Positions 30,691 through 41,980 are shown, numbered from the stretch's first letter. The stretch: 64,000 bases of DNA from Micrasema longulum (GCA_022494885.1 JAGVSM010003704.1:1-64000); one strand, 5' to 3'. Notes: generated by a model from the letters alone, not told the origin. Made by a program: numbers and translations.

Positions 30691-32095
30691 GTTCAAACAC
30701 ATATAATATACCTACCTAGCCGGGGCGAATGCTCCTTATAATCGATTACATGCAGCTTACCATATTTTTTGACATCGTAAGTAATGTTTTATAATACTGT
30801 AGTATTATTAGGAAAAAACACATCACAAAAACAATATATTTCTTTTCTTGGGTAAGTAAATTTAAATAATATTCCCTTATTCCATACAGCGACCAGTTGC
30901 GCCTCTATTGGCCAAAATTATTAATACTGGATTACACGAGATTACTCTGCTCACTTTAAAATTACTAATTCAAATACGTCTTTAACCTAAAACGTTAGAA
31001 TCTCGTTCGAAAAATTACACTTGCGATTACAGTAAAATCTTGCAGCTTTCATTAATGCAATTTAGTCTTTCAATATTTATTCATAAGGGCTAGTATTCTT
31101 TAAAATACATCAATTTGACTAACGACAGTCTAAGGGAGGTGACAATATACGCACTCGTTATGTGTGAGAAAGAGATAACGAATAATGATAAGTAAGTAAT
31201 TGATCATACTTATGTTTCGGTGGTTTGAAAGTAAATTTACTTTAAAATAAATTAATATTTTAATGTTTTAATCGAAACGAATTGATACTTTAATCCATAA
31301 TATAGTAAAAATCCTATAGTGGGTTTTAAAAAACAAAGATTCGCTAATTGTTTTTTAATTGTAATTCGTTTTTGTGCATACGATGACAGTTGAATATTGT
31401 AGGTTATTCTTCAGTATCCGTTTAAACTTTTAAAATTAAGTTAGAGTTATGATAAAAACGTTACTAGTGTATAGTGTTAAGAATAAATATATGTAAAGAA
31501 TTATAATATGTATAATTACTGTCGTTTTGTAAATAATAATGTGATATAAAAGTCGATGAAACAATGATTCTTGAAACGTAATTTATGTTTTGTTTGGTGA
31601 ACTATCGTACTCGGTAAGGAATATTTTTAAATTATTTAATTATGATCATTAATTAAAATATAGTGTTTTATTTCAAGACAAGTTATAATAGTCTGACTTA
31701 ACCTAAGATGCACTTTTGCGCTAATGAATTATCCAGTTTATATATTACTTTTTCGACACTTAGCCTAAAACGCGAAATAGCTGCGCGGATGGGTCGTTGC
31801 TTTCTAATGACGTAGGCGGAGGTTCGGGTCCATAGGGGTTCCATTTTTTTTTTCTGCAATTATGTTTTTTTAAATTGTATTTTTTAAATCAAATGTTTGT
31901 GCTACATTACAAAATATGTTCACTGAAACTATTAGCCGCTGGCGCCATTTGTTAGGAATAATTTATTAAATATAAAATAGACTTGTTTTTTATATGCCAT
32001 ACTACCGCTATGGACATTTTATCAGAATTTTCATAGCTTACCAATTTAAAAACTCACCGCTCGCCACTGCTACTTAGTAAGAAGACATATTTTAA
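30691..32095. other. Non-coding stretch with one tRNA-like B box
   Basis: At 31755-31850 CGCGGATGGGTCGTTGCTTT and GAGGTTCGGGTCCATAG look like a decayed tRNA-like head (B box GGTTCGGGTCC), but there is no second copy to support a SINE. Otherwise nothing. Confidence 0.35.
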
Positions 32096-32100
32096 AATAA

Positions 32101-32135
32101 ATATACCCTGATAAAAATTCAAATCCTGAGTGTTG
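32101..32135 (+). repeat. Family A hammerhead-like core, partial
   Basis: AATATACCCTGATAAAAATT matches the start of the family A motif (TATACCCTGATAAAG at 23370) and then breaks off before stem II. Similar partial starts occur at 40.43 and 63.88 kb. Confidence 0.4.
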
Positions 32136-32299
32136 CTATAAATAAACAATTTATTGTTTTAGAGTAGAAAAGAAAATATTTACAAATTATAAACATGATT
32201 TAAAATGCTTGAAATAAATTTTTAAAAAAGACCTAAGTAAAACATTTGTAAAAAAACCAATTTAAGTCAAAATAAACTATTATTAAGATAAATTATCAC

Positions 32300-32400
32300 C
32301 ATCTTAGAACAGGCTAAGCCATGTTAGATGGATATTATCCTAAACAGAGACTCCGTTTTCCTTTTTCATTTATATTGTGCAATATTTATTTTTTTAATAA
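32300..32400 (+). repeat. Rep-F short repeat, copy 1
   Basis: CATCTTAGAACAGGCTAAGC then CATGTTAGATGGAT and CTAAACAGAG is the inverse of CTTTGTTTAGGATCCATCTA then ACATGGCTCAGCCTGTTCTA at 57196-57240. The 60-base similarity may be the end of a longer unknown element. Confidence 0.5.
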
Positions 32401-32529
32401 ATGAAAATGTTAGGTGCGAAGCTTTTCACGGTCACTGTTTTTTTTTTTTTTTTTTAATATATTTGGACTCCTGTATTTAGTAGCCTTACGTGTCATGTAC
32501 AAGGCTAAGGTACTCGGAAAAAAAAAAAA

Positions 32530-33030
32530 GTTTTTGTTTGTCTTGGAAATGGGATGTTCGATCACTGATTTTGGTTTATTACCTTTATGAGTCCAATCAC
32601 CATTGTTGCAAAGTTCAAGAACAATGGCGCATGATAACTTCTTTTTACTACAGTGTGGATATCTGTTAAGGATATTCCATCTTTCCTGCATTCTGTTTCA
32701 AGATTATGGCGTTGCAAACTGAAAAATGGGTACTGAAATAACAGATGTTCTATACTCTGTGAAGAAATATCATCGCATGGACAATAGTCATCATTCCTTA
32801 ATTTAAACCTACATATATAGATAACTTCTTATAGCTCCGTGTCCGGTAAAAATTTGGGTCGTTTCGAAAGTACTTTGGTGATGATGACGGAAGTTCGCTG
32901 CATCAGCCAGCGTTGGGAAAAACATTTTAGTGATTTTACCTGCAGAAGAAGCGCGGTAATGATCCTCCCAACGCTGCTGCGTATTTTGTTTTATACAGCG
33001 TTTAGCAAAGCTAAGGGGAAATTCTGAGAA
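32530..33030 (-). pseudogene. LINE ORF2 C-terminal end with Cys/His cluster, family L-E
   Basis: Minus strand in two frames. First, RCIKQNTQQRWEDHYRASSA, KITKMFFPTLADAANFRHHH, TFETTQIFTGHGAIRSYLY. Then RFKLRNDDYCPCDDISSQSI, EHLLFQYPFFSLQRHNLETE. The segments T.I.TGHG.F..YL..F......C.C.....…EH.L..CP.....R match the end of LINEs that carry an RNase H domain (R1/LOA/I-type). The last Cys of the usual C.C...H...C cluster reads Tyr here (FQYP). A T-rich run at 32439-32457 lies just past the end and may be the antisense of its tail. Confidence 0.78.
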
Positions 33031-33224
33031 GAAAAGATCACGGTCACTGTTATAAATATGTATAAATTTTAAGTGATCCCGTTCAATTTGGATTTGTTCC
33101 GACGTTTTGGCTACTATTGCATGATCTTTAGGGTAAACTGCGTTTTGTAAAAAAATATGCGTTCATGTACTAGTAATTTTAAACGTATCGCAGTCGACAA
33201 CATGCACATTCCTGTGAATTCGGC

Positions 33225-33360
33225 AGCCCTGTAAATGCCTAAACATCCATATTCCCTTCTTAAAAACGATTTTTTCTCTGTTGTAACAAATTTAGACAAC
33301 TCCATAGAGAGGACATTCAACCTATCTACAAATATTTGGACATACTCAAAACATTTTAAT
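33225..33360 (-). repeat. Rep-A fragment with terminal inverted repeat
   Basis: GCCCTGTAAATGCCTAAACA, CATATTCCCTTCTTAAAAAC and TCTCTGTTGTAACAAATTTA are the inverted core. CTACAAATATTTGGACATAC then TCAAAACATTTTAATATG is the element's terminus. Confidence 0.75.
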
Positions 33361-33980
33361 ATGTTTTACGTTTTGATATGTACATTAATTCATTGTTTCA
33401 GGTCCCGACAAGCTATAAAATTCCTGTGTTAAGGCAGAACCTTATTTTTTGTATGAGTTTTTTTACATTAAATGATGCTCAAACAATTAAAATTAATTAA
33501 AAAAATATTGAAAATAAATGTACATTAGAAAACATACCTATGATAGGAAAAATTTAAGGAAAACTATAAAATAGAAAATATGTCGTGAATAATTAAAAAT
33601 TAAACATAAATGTTAGTGCTTATAATAATAAGAAAATTGAAACAAACATAAATTATTAAAAAAGTAGGGTAAACTAACCATCTGAAGGTAATATTCTGGT
33701 TTGAGCTTTTAGAAGCTTCTAACGAGTAGTAAACCGACCCTGGGACTAATCCCAAGAGTTATATCTGTTACTTCATTAAAGATTGCGGTTTATTTAATTA
33801 GTAGTTACCAGTCTACCAGACGAATTTATGTTCATAGATAAGTAATAAACAAGAAAATATCTTTCTGTGTCCAGGTAAAAGAAAACAGTCCTTTTTGGGA
33901 AATAGAACCAGAGACCTGGACAAGTATTTTTGACTTAATGGCTACCCTCAGGTGAAAATTAATCCTGATTGAGAAAATGT
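33361..33980. other. AT-rich non-coding stretch
   Basis: Nothing recognised except that GACTTAATGGCTACCCTCAG (33931-33950) resembles GACTCGAGTGCTGATCTCAG at 46469, each lying just upstream of a SINE-4 head. Confidence 0.4.
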
Positions 33981-33984
33981 AGTC

Positions 33985-34035
33985 AACATAAGTCCGCCTC
34001 GTTGTATAGTGGTTAGCACGTTTGCCTACCATCTC
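33985..34035 (+). repeat. SINE-4 head only
   Basis: AGTCCGCCTCGTTGTATAGT and GGTTAGCACGTTTGCCTACC are the tRNA-like 5' part with an A-box-like TATAGTGGTTAGC. The B box and body are missing, so the copy is 3' truncated or interrupted. Confidence 0.6.
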
Positions 34036-34435
34036 ATCATTAATGATGCAGTTTTTCTAGGGGATTCCCAAAGTTCTTCTATAGGATTACAACTCGAAAG
34101 CTTCTACCGTATATTCACGAAGACTGGGCCGCTGTGCACGAGCAAACCACGAGCCCAGTGCATGATATCGCATGATTAGCCCATTGTACATGACGGCAAA
34201 AATCTACACGGCATGATAAAATACAATACGGCGGGTAAATATTTGTTTAACAATTGGTAAACGCAATAACTAGTACATCATGAGACCGATTAATTTCGTA
34301 TTGTAAGGGTTTTACCTGAAATTACTCGCTAAATTTAAATAACGATTTTGATAAAATTATCATTAAAATCTCTTATTTTAATTAAACTTCTTAGATTTTT
34401 TCTCTTATTTTAAGTTTTACTAAGTTATTTGAAAC

Positions 34436-34620
34436 GGGTTGTGGTCCCGTGGCTAAAGTTGCGGACTCGCGGATCAGAAGTCCGAGGTTCGAACCCCACT
34501 CTTCCCTTACTTGATATTCATTTTCTAATAGTGGGTTATTTACAACTCGTTGAAAATGTTCTCCATAATGGGAATATTTAGGTTAATTATAAAAATGCTA
34601 ATAAATATTTTTTTTAAAAA
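34436..34620 (+). repeat. SINE-1 copy, complete
   Basis: GGGTTGTGGTCCCGTGGCTA, GCGGACTCGCGGATCAGAAG, B box GGTTCGAACCCC, body TTCATTTTCTAATAGTGGGT and TATTTACAACTCGTTGAAAA, then an A-rich end. Confidence 0.87.
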
Positions 34621-36090
34621 TAATATATGAATTGAGGCGTTTTAATTTATATTTTTATTAAAGTCATTAACAATGAAGTTTTGTTAAAAAAAAAAAAATA
34701 TCAATATTACGAAATTCAACGAAGGTACTAACGAATCTAATAAATGAGAGTCCGACTATAATTTAACCGTGTCGTTTAGATTGAGATGATTTGTGTGAAA
34801 TAGGTTACTTTCCATCGGGTGGTTTGTTTATTTGGAAATTCTTGTAATAATGAACAGACTTTTGTCTCATTTTATCTCTTTTCGATTGGCACCGTGTCTC
34901 GCGGCCGTATATCAAGACACTTCATACATAAGTCTTGACAAGAGGCTTGAGCTGTTTCAGGGCCCCGATTACAATGGGAAGTTAACATTTATCTTCAATT
35001 TTATCTACAAAGTAAAATTAAGTTTTCTTTATGAAAAGCTACATTTTTTTCTTTTAAACATGTTCAATTAAAGGTTACTTACTGATGAAGACATTTGAAA
35101 TGTTTATGCAGATATTTTCATTTACGTATACAAATATCGATTTTTTCTTTATAAACAGTCGATGATAACTCTGTTAACTTCTCAATAAAATCGGGACCCA
35201 GGTATATATTTTGACATTATTTCTCAAAATATTTTAAATTATTGTAGATGGCCCAAGTAAGTAAATTTTAAGTTGTGCCTTTGTTTTTACTAACAACTGT
35301 TTGTTTACCTGCCGTCTAACTAACTACCACCTGTCTTACTGCCCTCTTTAAAAATTGAGTTTTTTATGTGACTATGATACCCGTGGTACAACATACTAAA
35401 TATGATATTTTTAATTTGTGATTTTCTGAAGAAAATGCCAGATATATTCAAAACCGATGACTCATATCTCATATTACTACAATTTGCTTCACCAATTACT
35501 GCTCCATAATTACTAAGGAATCGTGTTGGCGTCTACTTTCAGTTAAAAGCGAAGAAAAAATAAACCCTAATCGTTTTCTCGTAAGGGCCTTACGTCCAAA
35601 TGACCTCAATTTACTTTCCATTCAAGTTTGAAGCCTACAATTAGGTGGGCTTTGTTATTCTAAGGTCAACCTTCTAGTGTGACCCTGAAACCAGCGAACC
35701 GAGCTTTCTAAAGCCTTAATAATTATTATCGTATGCCTTATATCGCTAGCCCAGTATAATTACCCGCACATATATGTATGGTGAATATCCCTGTACAATA
35801 TATTTGGCGGCTTCGGCACAATTTGACGGTTCATCTTTATTCTAATCAAGTTCTTGCTCGACTGGAAAAAAAATAATTTGAACTAACCTTAAGAGCGCAA
35901 AAAAGACAAACAAGGGATGCTGCCGGCGTAACTTCTGGCATATGATATTAAAATCTTTCAAACCAAGGTGCGATGAGAAAAAGAAGTAAAGTTTACTATA
36001 GCAAAGCTATTATTTCTACACAGATATAATCATACATACATATGGGTTAAAATGCGTAAGTTAAAATTATTATTTTTAATTTAGGCGGGT
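34621..36090. other. Non-coding stretch
   Basis: No gene or repeat copy recognised. Frames such as 34832-35071 have no domain. Slightly GC-richer at 35590-35710. Confidence 0.4.
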
Positions 36091-36093
36091 ATA

Positions 36094-36255
36094 GCGGCCT
36101 TCGTGGTGTAGTGGTCAAGACGCTTGACTCACGCACGGAAGGTTTCGGGTTCGATTCCCGGAGAGAACACAAAAATTAAAATGTGATTTTTCTCAAGCCT
36201 GGGTGTTCTGTGATGTAATTAACCACTGTAATTAGGCCTCCAGGCGCTTTTGGAG
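36094..36255 (+). repeat. SINE-2 copy, best preserved
   Basis: Head GCGGCCTTCGTGGTGTAGTG, GTCAAGACGCTTGACTCACG, B box GGGTTCGATTCCCGG, body TTTTCTCAAGCCTGGGTGTT, CTGTGATGTAATTAACCACT, then AGGCCTCCAGGCG. A GAACACAAAAATTAAAATGT linker separates head and body, as in the reverse copy at 47.9 kb. Confidence 0.9.
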
Positions 36256-36595
36256 AAAACAATAATAATAAATGAAAAATTAAAAAAAGCAATACCAAAC
36301 TATTTAAAAAGTCTGCAAAAATGAGAAAAAAAGTTTAAGAAATACATAATAAACTATGTAAAGCAAATAAAGAGTAATCCAAAGAGAATTAAAATATTTC
36401 AAGACTAAAAAGAGACAAGTAAAAAAAATCTTTACTGTAGCACAATAAATTAAAAGTGTTATATTTTAAATAAATCCAAAATGTTTTTCCACAAAGTAAA
36501 TGCTGAAACAAAAAATCATATAAATTAGAAGTCTTACAAATACGATTTTTTTTTTCCTACAGACTAAAACTCAAAATATGATAAACATTATAAAT
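36256..36595. other. A-rich non-coding stretch
   Basis: Strong A bias on the plus strand downstream of SINE-2. Nothing else. Confidence 0.4.
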
Positions 36596-36599
36596 CCAA

Positions 36600-36865
36600 T
36601 AATAAATAACATCATCATCATGATTCCCTTTCCGTACCAAATGGTGTATAGGGCACTGCATTGGTACCACCAATAGCAACATATCTTGATCATTTTAGGT
36701 AAGATGGATTCATTAGGTAAGATAATCAGTCTGACGCTTTAGGTCCTCGAACTATGAAATATTCTAGTGCGAAAACACCCTTTCAAATGAGTATTTCATG
36801 TAAACCATGTCGGGAATCGAACCCGAGACATGGTAGAAAAATGCGCTGACTATTACACAATTATA
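36600..36865 (-). repeat. SINE-4 copy, nearly complete
   Basis: Plus strand: CATCATCATCATGATTCCCT (the inverted simple tail), GGTGTATAGGGCACTGCATT, AACATATCTTGATCATTTTA, then the inverted body AACTATGAAATATTCTAGTG, the inverted B box GGGAATCGAACCCGAG and the head to TGCGCTGACTATTACAC. AGGTAAGATGGATTCATT then AGGTAAGATAATCA shows a small internal duplication. Confidence 0.82.
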
Positions 36866-36879
36866 ATAACAATATCTTG

Positions 36880-37345
36880 AGTCTATCCAAATTTTTGTAG
36901 ACAAGAACTGGAATCAACTCTTTTGGGGCAGACTGGTGAATGTTGCACGGTGTATAAAGTGGCGACTTAAAATGGCCAATGACAGGTCATTAGCCGTGTA
37001 AATGTCTAGACTTCTATATTTCCTTCTTTATAATTTATTTTATTTTATTTATTCTATTTATTTTATTTATTTATTTATTATTATTATACTACTATTATTA
37101 TTACACAGAACTGCATTTTTCATCCGCCTGGACACAAACGTAAGACAAATAGCCCAGATTATTTTGACAAACAGTGTTATTTACCAACAAAGTTTTGAGT
37201 ATGTCCAAATGTTTATAGATAAAAAGCTGGATTTCCTCCCTAGGGAGTAATTTAGATCTCAATTTGTTGCAATAGAGAAGGAAAACATTTTGAGGGTATA
37301 GGGAAGTCTAGGCATTTACAGGGCTAATCACTTGTCACCAGTCGC
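36880..37345. repeat. Rep-A compound copy
   Basis: 36885-37030 is an inverted core (GGTGAATGTTGCACGGTGTA, CCAATGACAGGTCATTAGCC) after a terminal block. A (TTTA/TTA)n tract lies at 37032-37105. At 37185-37345 a second, forward copy starts with its terminal block (GAGTATGTCCAAATGTTTAT, TTTCCTCCCTAGGGAGTAAT) and runs to AGGCATTTACAGGGCTAAT. Two copies or a rearranged palindrome. Confidence 0.7.
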
Positions 37346-37760
37346 GTGCACAGAGTTTTTAACTAGAGTGGGCAGTAGAAAAAAGAGTAAGTTTTGTACA
37401 ATATAATTAATAAATCCTACCAAAGAGTTTCATTACTCGTCACATATTTTTTTATCCATAAAAGATAACCGAGAAAACCCGTTGTTTCTTAAAACGGCTA
37501 AACACATATTTCTGTCACAATCACAAGTTTCAATTCAACATTTAGGTATGCGAATAGCATACCTCAATGTTAAATTTTAATAAATGACAAAAACCTAATT
37601 CACAAAACAGAACACAAATGGTAACAATGTGCCTTGCGAATTTTTTTACAAAAAATATTGCCGAGGGGGGCAATATTGTCACGTGAAGGATGAATGAGCG
37701 ACAGCGAAAAAAAATAGGCTATGTATCTAATAGACATATTGCGACCATCGGAGGGTTAAA

Positions 37761-37858
37761 TTCACAAATTTGAAACAACCAGTGATCGGTTTTGTTCATC
37801 GCTTTTGCAACATCTTCGAAATTGGTGTCTTTTTTACAAATTTAAATATATTTATACG
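37761..37858 (-). repeat. Hammerhead-like repeat, family C, copy 2
   Basis: Minus strand: AAGACACCAATTTCGAAGAT, GTTGCAAAAGCGATGAAC, AAAACCGATCACTGGTTGTT. The arms ACACCA and UGG(U)UGU still pair although both differ from copy 1 (AUACCA with UGG(A)UAU), a covariation that argues for a conserved RNA stem. Confidence 0.5.
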
Positions 37859-37875
37859 AAATAAAAAAAAATATA

Positions 37876-38890
37876 CGAGGGGACCTTCAAAAGTTATCTA
37901 CCTAGCTATGATAGATACGTAGTGCGGGGTTGAGCAGGTTGTTGCAAGCTGCGACATGTCTTGTCGTGCCACTTAAGTATAGTTCAGTCACGCGTAAGCT
38001 CTTGGAATAGTTGGTCGCTGAGTGCTTAAAAGTGCGGTAAAAATGGATAAAACGGGTTAAAAACATCGTGCCGTCATAGAATTTTTAGTGATAGAAGGAA
38101 AAAGACCAAAGCAAATAAATGAGCGTATGATCGCAGCATACGGTGACTCTTCACCTTCTTATTTTACAGTAAAATATTAGGCTAAGCCGTTTAAGTGGGG
38201 TCACGAGTCCATTGAAGATGACTCGCACGGTGGAAGGCCGGTTGAAGCAACATCGCCTGAAATTGTGCTGCAAGACCGACGTTCAAAAGCTTTTTAATTA
38301 GCTCATAAATGTGGAATTTCTGAATTATCAGTTCTAAGAATCTTACATAAACATTTAGGGATGACTCGGGTTAGCGCGAGGCGGGTTCCAAGAATGCTGA
38401 CGCCTTTCCAGAAAGATCGACATGTTCAGTTTTCAAAAGAAAATTTCGACCTGTTTGAGGAAGGCGGCGAAGCTTTTTTGTCTCAAATAGTAACAGGTGA
38501 TAAAACTTGGATTCACCATTATGATCTGAAAACAAAACATGAGTCAATGCAGTGAAAATATAAGGGTTCTCCTCCGCCCAAGAAATTTTGGACTCAACCG
38601 TCCGCCGGGAAGATTACGGCGACCATATTCTGTTATACTGGAGGTTTGCTATTGATTGATTACCTTCTCCACAAGGAGACAATTACAGGGGCCTATTACG
38701 CTGGTGTTGTGAAAAAAACTGAAGGCGGTAATACTAGAGATGCGACGGGGGAAGTCAAGTCGCGGGGTGCTCCTTCTTCATGACAATGCCCCCGTACACA
38801 AGTCCCGCATTGCTCGGGCTGCTGTGACTGAATTGGGGTTTAAAGAATTAAATTAACCCCCCTACAGTCCAGACCTGGCCCTCTGTGTTT
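37876..38890 (+). pseudogene. Mariner-like transposase, 3' truncated and frame-broken
   Basis: Starts ACGAGGGGACCTTCAAAAGT (37876), a typical mariner TIR-like end. Plus-strand pieces: MDKTG, KHRAVIEFLVIEGKRPKQIN (38042-38125), HESIEDDSHGGRPVEATSPE (38203-), GMTRVSARRVPRMLTPFQK (38359-), VTGDKTWIHHYDLKTK with the first catalytic Asp, GSPPPKKFWTQPSAGKITAT, LLLHDNAPVHKSRIARAAV with the second Asp, and PPYSPDLAL with the third (about 38865-38885). At least four stops and one frameshift. The element ends right after the third Asp, so the last 40 or so codons and the right TIR are gone. Unlike the 57.5 kb mariner, it is from a different subfamily. Confidence 0.88.
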
Positions 38891-39395
38891 TTACTGCAGT
38901 TCAGATGCGTTATGAGTTATTAGATCATGTGTCATTCGTACCCTTTTCCAACATTTTGGATCGTATTTTAGCGAACACATACCCAGTTATTCCAAATTGT
39001 GGATCGGTGTTTCACTCGCCTTTTATTTTCTTAGTAAAAAAAAGGGAGGTTTATGGTGATGTTTTCTTATATTTCCGTACTTGACTCAATCTCGTATTGA
39101 CCCGAAATCTAGAATTCTTTTCACTGAGAAGTAATTTTATTTTTCTCCGCAGTCTTACTATTTACGGCTCAAGTTGTGTGATAGAGTGGTATGATACATG
39201 TTGAAATATAAGTAGGTTAAACCTGTTTCGAGGAAGCGTGATTTATGTTTTCCATAAATCTTTGTTGTGACGGAAATTGAAATTCATATCTGAGTTTTCA
39301 ATCAAAATCCAGTGAACGTACCACACCGCGCCGGTAAATTCTCATTATCCTGTGAATTTTAACTTTTATTTTATTTTTATTTATTTATATTAATA
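38891..39395. other. Non-coding stretch
   Basis: Nothing recognised after the mariner break. Confidence 0.4.
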
Positions 39396-39399
39396 TTTT

Positions 39400-39515
39400 A
39401 ATCAAACAATAAAATTAATACTTACATACATATCGCAAAAAAAAACGTATCTTAAACTCTATGAGGCCAAGAGCCCTGTGTTAAGTTGGAATACAACATG
39501 GTGGAAAGTGGAATC
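39400..39515 (-). repeat. Rep-E, LINE-like 3' end, copy 1
   Basis: ATCTTAAACTCTATGAGGCC, AAGAGCCCTGTGTTAAGTTG is the inverse of CAACTTGACACAAGGTTCCT, GGCCTCATAGAGTTAGGGAT at 45316-45355. A weaker relative is at 50535-50580. The shared block ends in A/T-rich AATAAATAAT-like sequence, suggesting a LINE 3' UTR. Confidence 0.55.
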
Positions 39516-39577
39516 ATGATCATTAGAGTGGGCTGACGATGAATGAAGGAATTTATTTTTTTAGACATCAAAGTGAA

Positions 39578-40095
39578 AGGGGTCTAAAAAGTTACATTTT
39601 GGATCACATAGATTGTAAAAATTATTTTTAAAATAATTTCATACTATTCTTGGCCCTCAACCGAGGTATGAAATTTATAAGTATCTGAATATTTTGTTAA
39701 TTATCTATATTGATAAAATTATTTCTTCGTTAGTATAGATATAACTTATTCACATTAAAATTTTGAACACGTTTTAAAACTACCGGTATATAAAAAGTTT
39801 ACACTCCACGGCACTGATTCCGTTGAGTACCTGGCTAATATTGACGAAAACGATGGGTCATTAAAACAATGCTACCCATTTATTACAAAACAAAGTGCAA
39901 CTCACGCCCTAAGATCCTTGTGAAATAAGGTTTAATGCACATAATAATATTAAATTAAACTGATTTTCTGACTTAAATACGAAAAAACTTTTTCAAAAAC
40001 TTCAAGCTATAGTTAAGGGCCGAAAGTGGTATCAAATATTTTTTGATATTTTTTGCATTCCGAATAATCCAAAGGACAACTTTTTAGACCCCTTT
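39578..40095. mobile_element. Non-autonomous element with long terminal inverted repeats
   Basis: Left end AAGGGGTCTAAAAAGTTACA, TTTTGGATCACATAG, and, further in, TTGGCCCTCAACCGAGGTAT are mirrored at the right by AATAATCCAAAGGACAACTT, TTTAGACCCCTT and, further in, CTATAGTTAAGGGCCGAAAG. The inverted repeats extend about 100 bases inward with decreasing match. No coding frame. Class unknown. Confidence 0.65.
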
Positions 40096-40099
40096 TTTA

Positions 40100-40710
40100 T
40101 TGCAAAATTCGGAAAAAAAATATCGGTCTACCCTAATGTACATTATTAAAATTTAAAACTTTTACATAAACATTGAGAATATTGTATTTCTACCGAGTTC
40201 CTTACTGAAATTTCAATCAACAATTTCGCATGATTTTTTATTCATTAATTTAAGTACACGAAATGAAATATTTATTACAAAGAAAAGGGAAACGTTTAAC
40301 AGGCTCAAAAAAGATGTTCCATATTGTTGCAATATTTTTTTGAATACATCGCATTATATATATTAGTTTTAAATATGTTTTTTACTTGTGGAAAGTTTTG
40401 GACTATACGATTTTGCTAAAAATAAATACCCTGATAGCTTAGTTTCGAATCCTTGAAGTTTTATTTTATGGTTTGTAACTTTACAACGATTCGACTGGTA
40501 TAATTATAACACAGTACAAAATAGTAAAATAGTAACTAACTTCGTCTGGACTAATAGTCGAAAATCAAAGAACTTTAAGAGAACTGATTTAATTTATTAT
40601 TTATAAAAGAATTTGCAAAAAGAGAGCCCAAATATCATTTGCTTTTTATGACATCTGAATTTATTAAAAACATGTTTGTGAAAGATGGAAACGTTATTGT
40701 ACTTCATATT
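40100..40710. other. AT-rich non-coding stretch
   Basis: Apart from the partial motif at 40.43 kb, nothing recognised. Confidence 0.4.
40424..40465 (+). repeat. Family A hammerhead-like core, partial
   Basis: AAATACCCTGATAGCTTAGT then TTCGAATCC. It has the TACCCTGATA start and a GAA-containing end with most of stem II deleted. Confidence 0.35.
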
Positions 40711-40711
40711 T

Positions 40712-40970
40712 CACGCCTCTTTTTCCGCATCCGCTCCCGAGTGGAGCATGCGGACATTACCAGACGTCCTCAGGAAACCCTTACGCCAACCAGCCCTCTT
40801 GCCTCCTCCCGCGTAAATTCCGCGTCCCTTAATTCCGGCCTTCTGGGACACGCGGGTGTGAAGAAGAGGCAGCTCGAGTTGAGGCTCTCCCGAGGCATAG
40901 GCAGCGCGTGTCTAAGCCAGGTCCGCCGTGTTACCCCCAAAACCCTCGATAAAGGAGACCTTGTATAATT
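40712..40970 (-). pseudogene. LINE ORF2 C-terminal end, family L-C, GC-rich
   Basis: Minus strand reads RRPELRDAEFTREEARGLVG, a stop, GRLVMSACSTRERM. The same blocks are ELRDKNLTSEDVQELAADRD...LFVDTICSN at 12.4 kb. The stretch is about 60 per cent GC against about 30 around it, so it is either a recent insertion or from a GC-rich donor. The antisense frame is a 109-codon open stretch that I treat as a shadow. Confidence 0.75.
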
Positions 40971-41980
40971 TTTTATGGAAATATTTATGAAAAAAATAAT
41001 CTCTTAATAAATGTTTACATTTTTATTGTTGCGCCTTAAGCATATTAAAACATACTGTTTTAGTATATTATGTTGATCTTTTAATACCCCTTTGATTAAA
41101 TATTTCATAGCAAAAGTTAAGGAAATTTATAATAATTAATGATGTATTGTTTTGTTTGGTTATTAACTTCACAGTGGCCATTCTTCATATAATATATGGG
41201 AGATATCTTCAGCTAGTAATTTATATCCTTCGTTAGAACCACATTGTTTATCCTTAAGCAGGATTGATTATCCTTTCACACTGATTGGTTCTTCTTTGGT
41301 CCAATTGTTTCAGAGATCAATTATTAAGATGTAGGTACAAATATTTATATTATTTTACACTACGAGTAACTGTAGTTGTTTTGGATCTTTTATTTAAAAT
41401 TTATATTGAAATAAAGGGAAAATAATCAATTTTTAGAGAATAGTTGGTATAATTTGTTATTTTTCGCATTTTGATATACAACACTTGCTGGCGTAAATAA
41501 TCATTTTACACATTACGAAATATTTAACATTATACCCGTTAAAATATTGACATGTTAATCTGCCACACTGTGTTGTTTTGTAAAATGGGCTTATGCCATA
41601 GAATTAAGAATAGTCTAGAAGGAGCGTAGAATCGTATTTAAATACATCGGACTGTGTCAAAAAAAACCCCTACTTTGCTTAATTTTTGATGCGCGCATGC
41701 ATGAAGTTAGCGTGCAATGTTGCCAGATCGCGAAAAATATAATCATAAAACAAAAACATTTATATAATTTTATTTAAAAAAAAAGTAATTTGTTAATTTC
41801 TCTAAAATTTTATTGTACACGCGGAAACATTGATGACACAACAGAGGAGATATGTAAAAGGTCATTTAAGAAGAGTTCTTTAATAAATGAATTTTAAACT
41901 TAAAAGATAACATAAGTTTTATTTCACACAAAACAGATATTTTTATGTCATGTCAAATAATATTTGATGTTTTAAAGATA
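40971..41980. other. AT-rich non-coding stretch
   Basis: No gene or repeat copy recognised. Confidence 0.4.

Noticed and set aside
35075..35110. Another hammerhead-like motif, ACTGATGAAGACATTTGAAATG
   Set aside because: CTGATGA is present, but GAAA lies inside the only available hairpin and there is no stem I or stem III, so I did not count it.
36094..36170. tRNA gene at the SINE-2 head
   Set aside because: Same reason: the head is followed by the common SINE-2 body and has no closing acceptor stem.
40639..40968. 109-codon plus-strand gene
   Set aside because: It is antisense to an L-C LINE end. The openness comes from the GC-rich LINE sequence.
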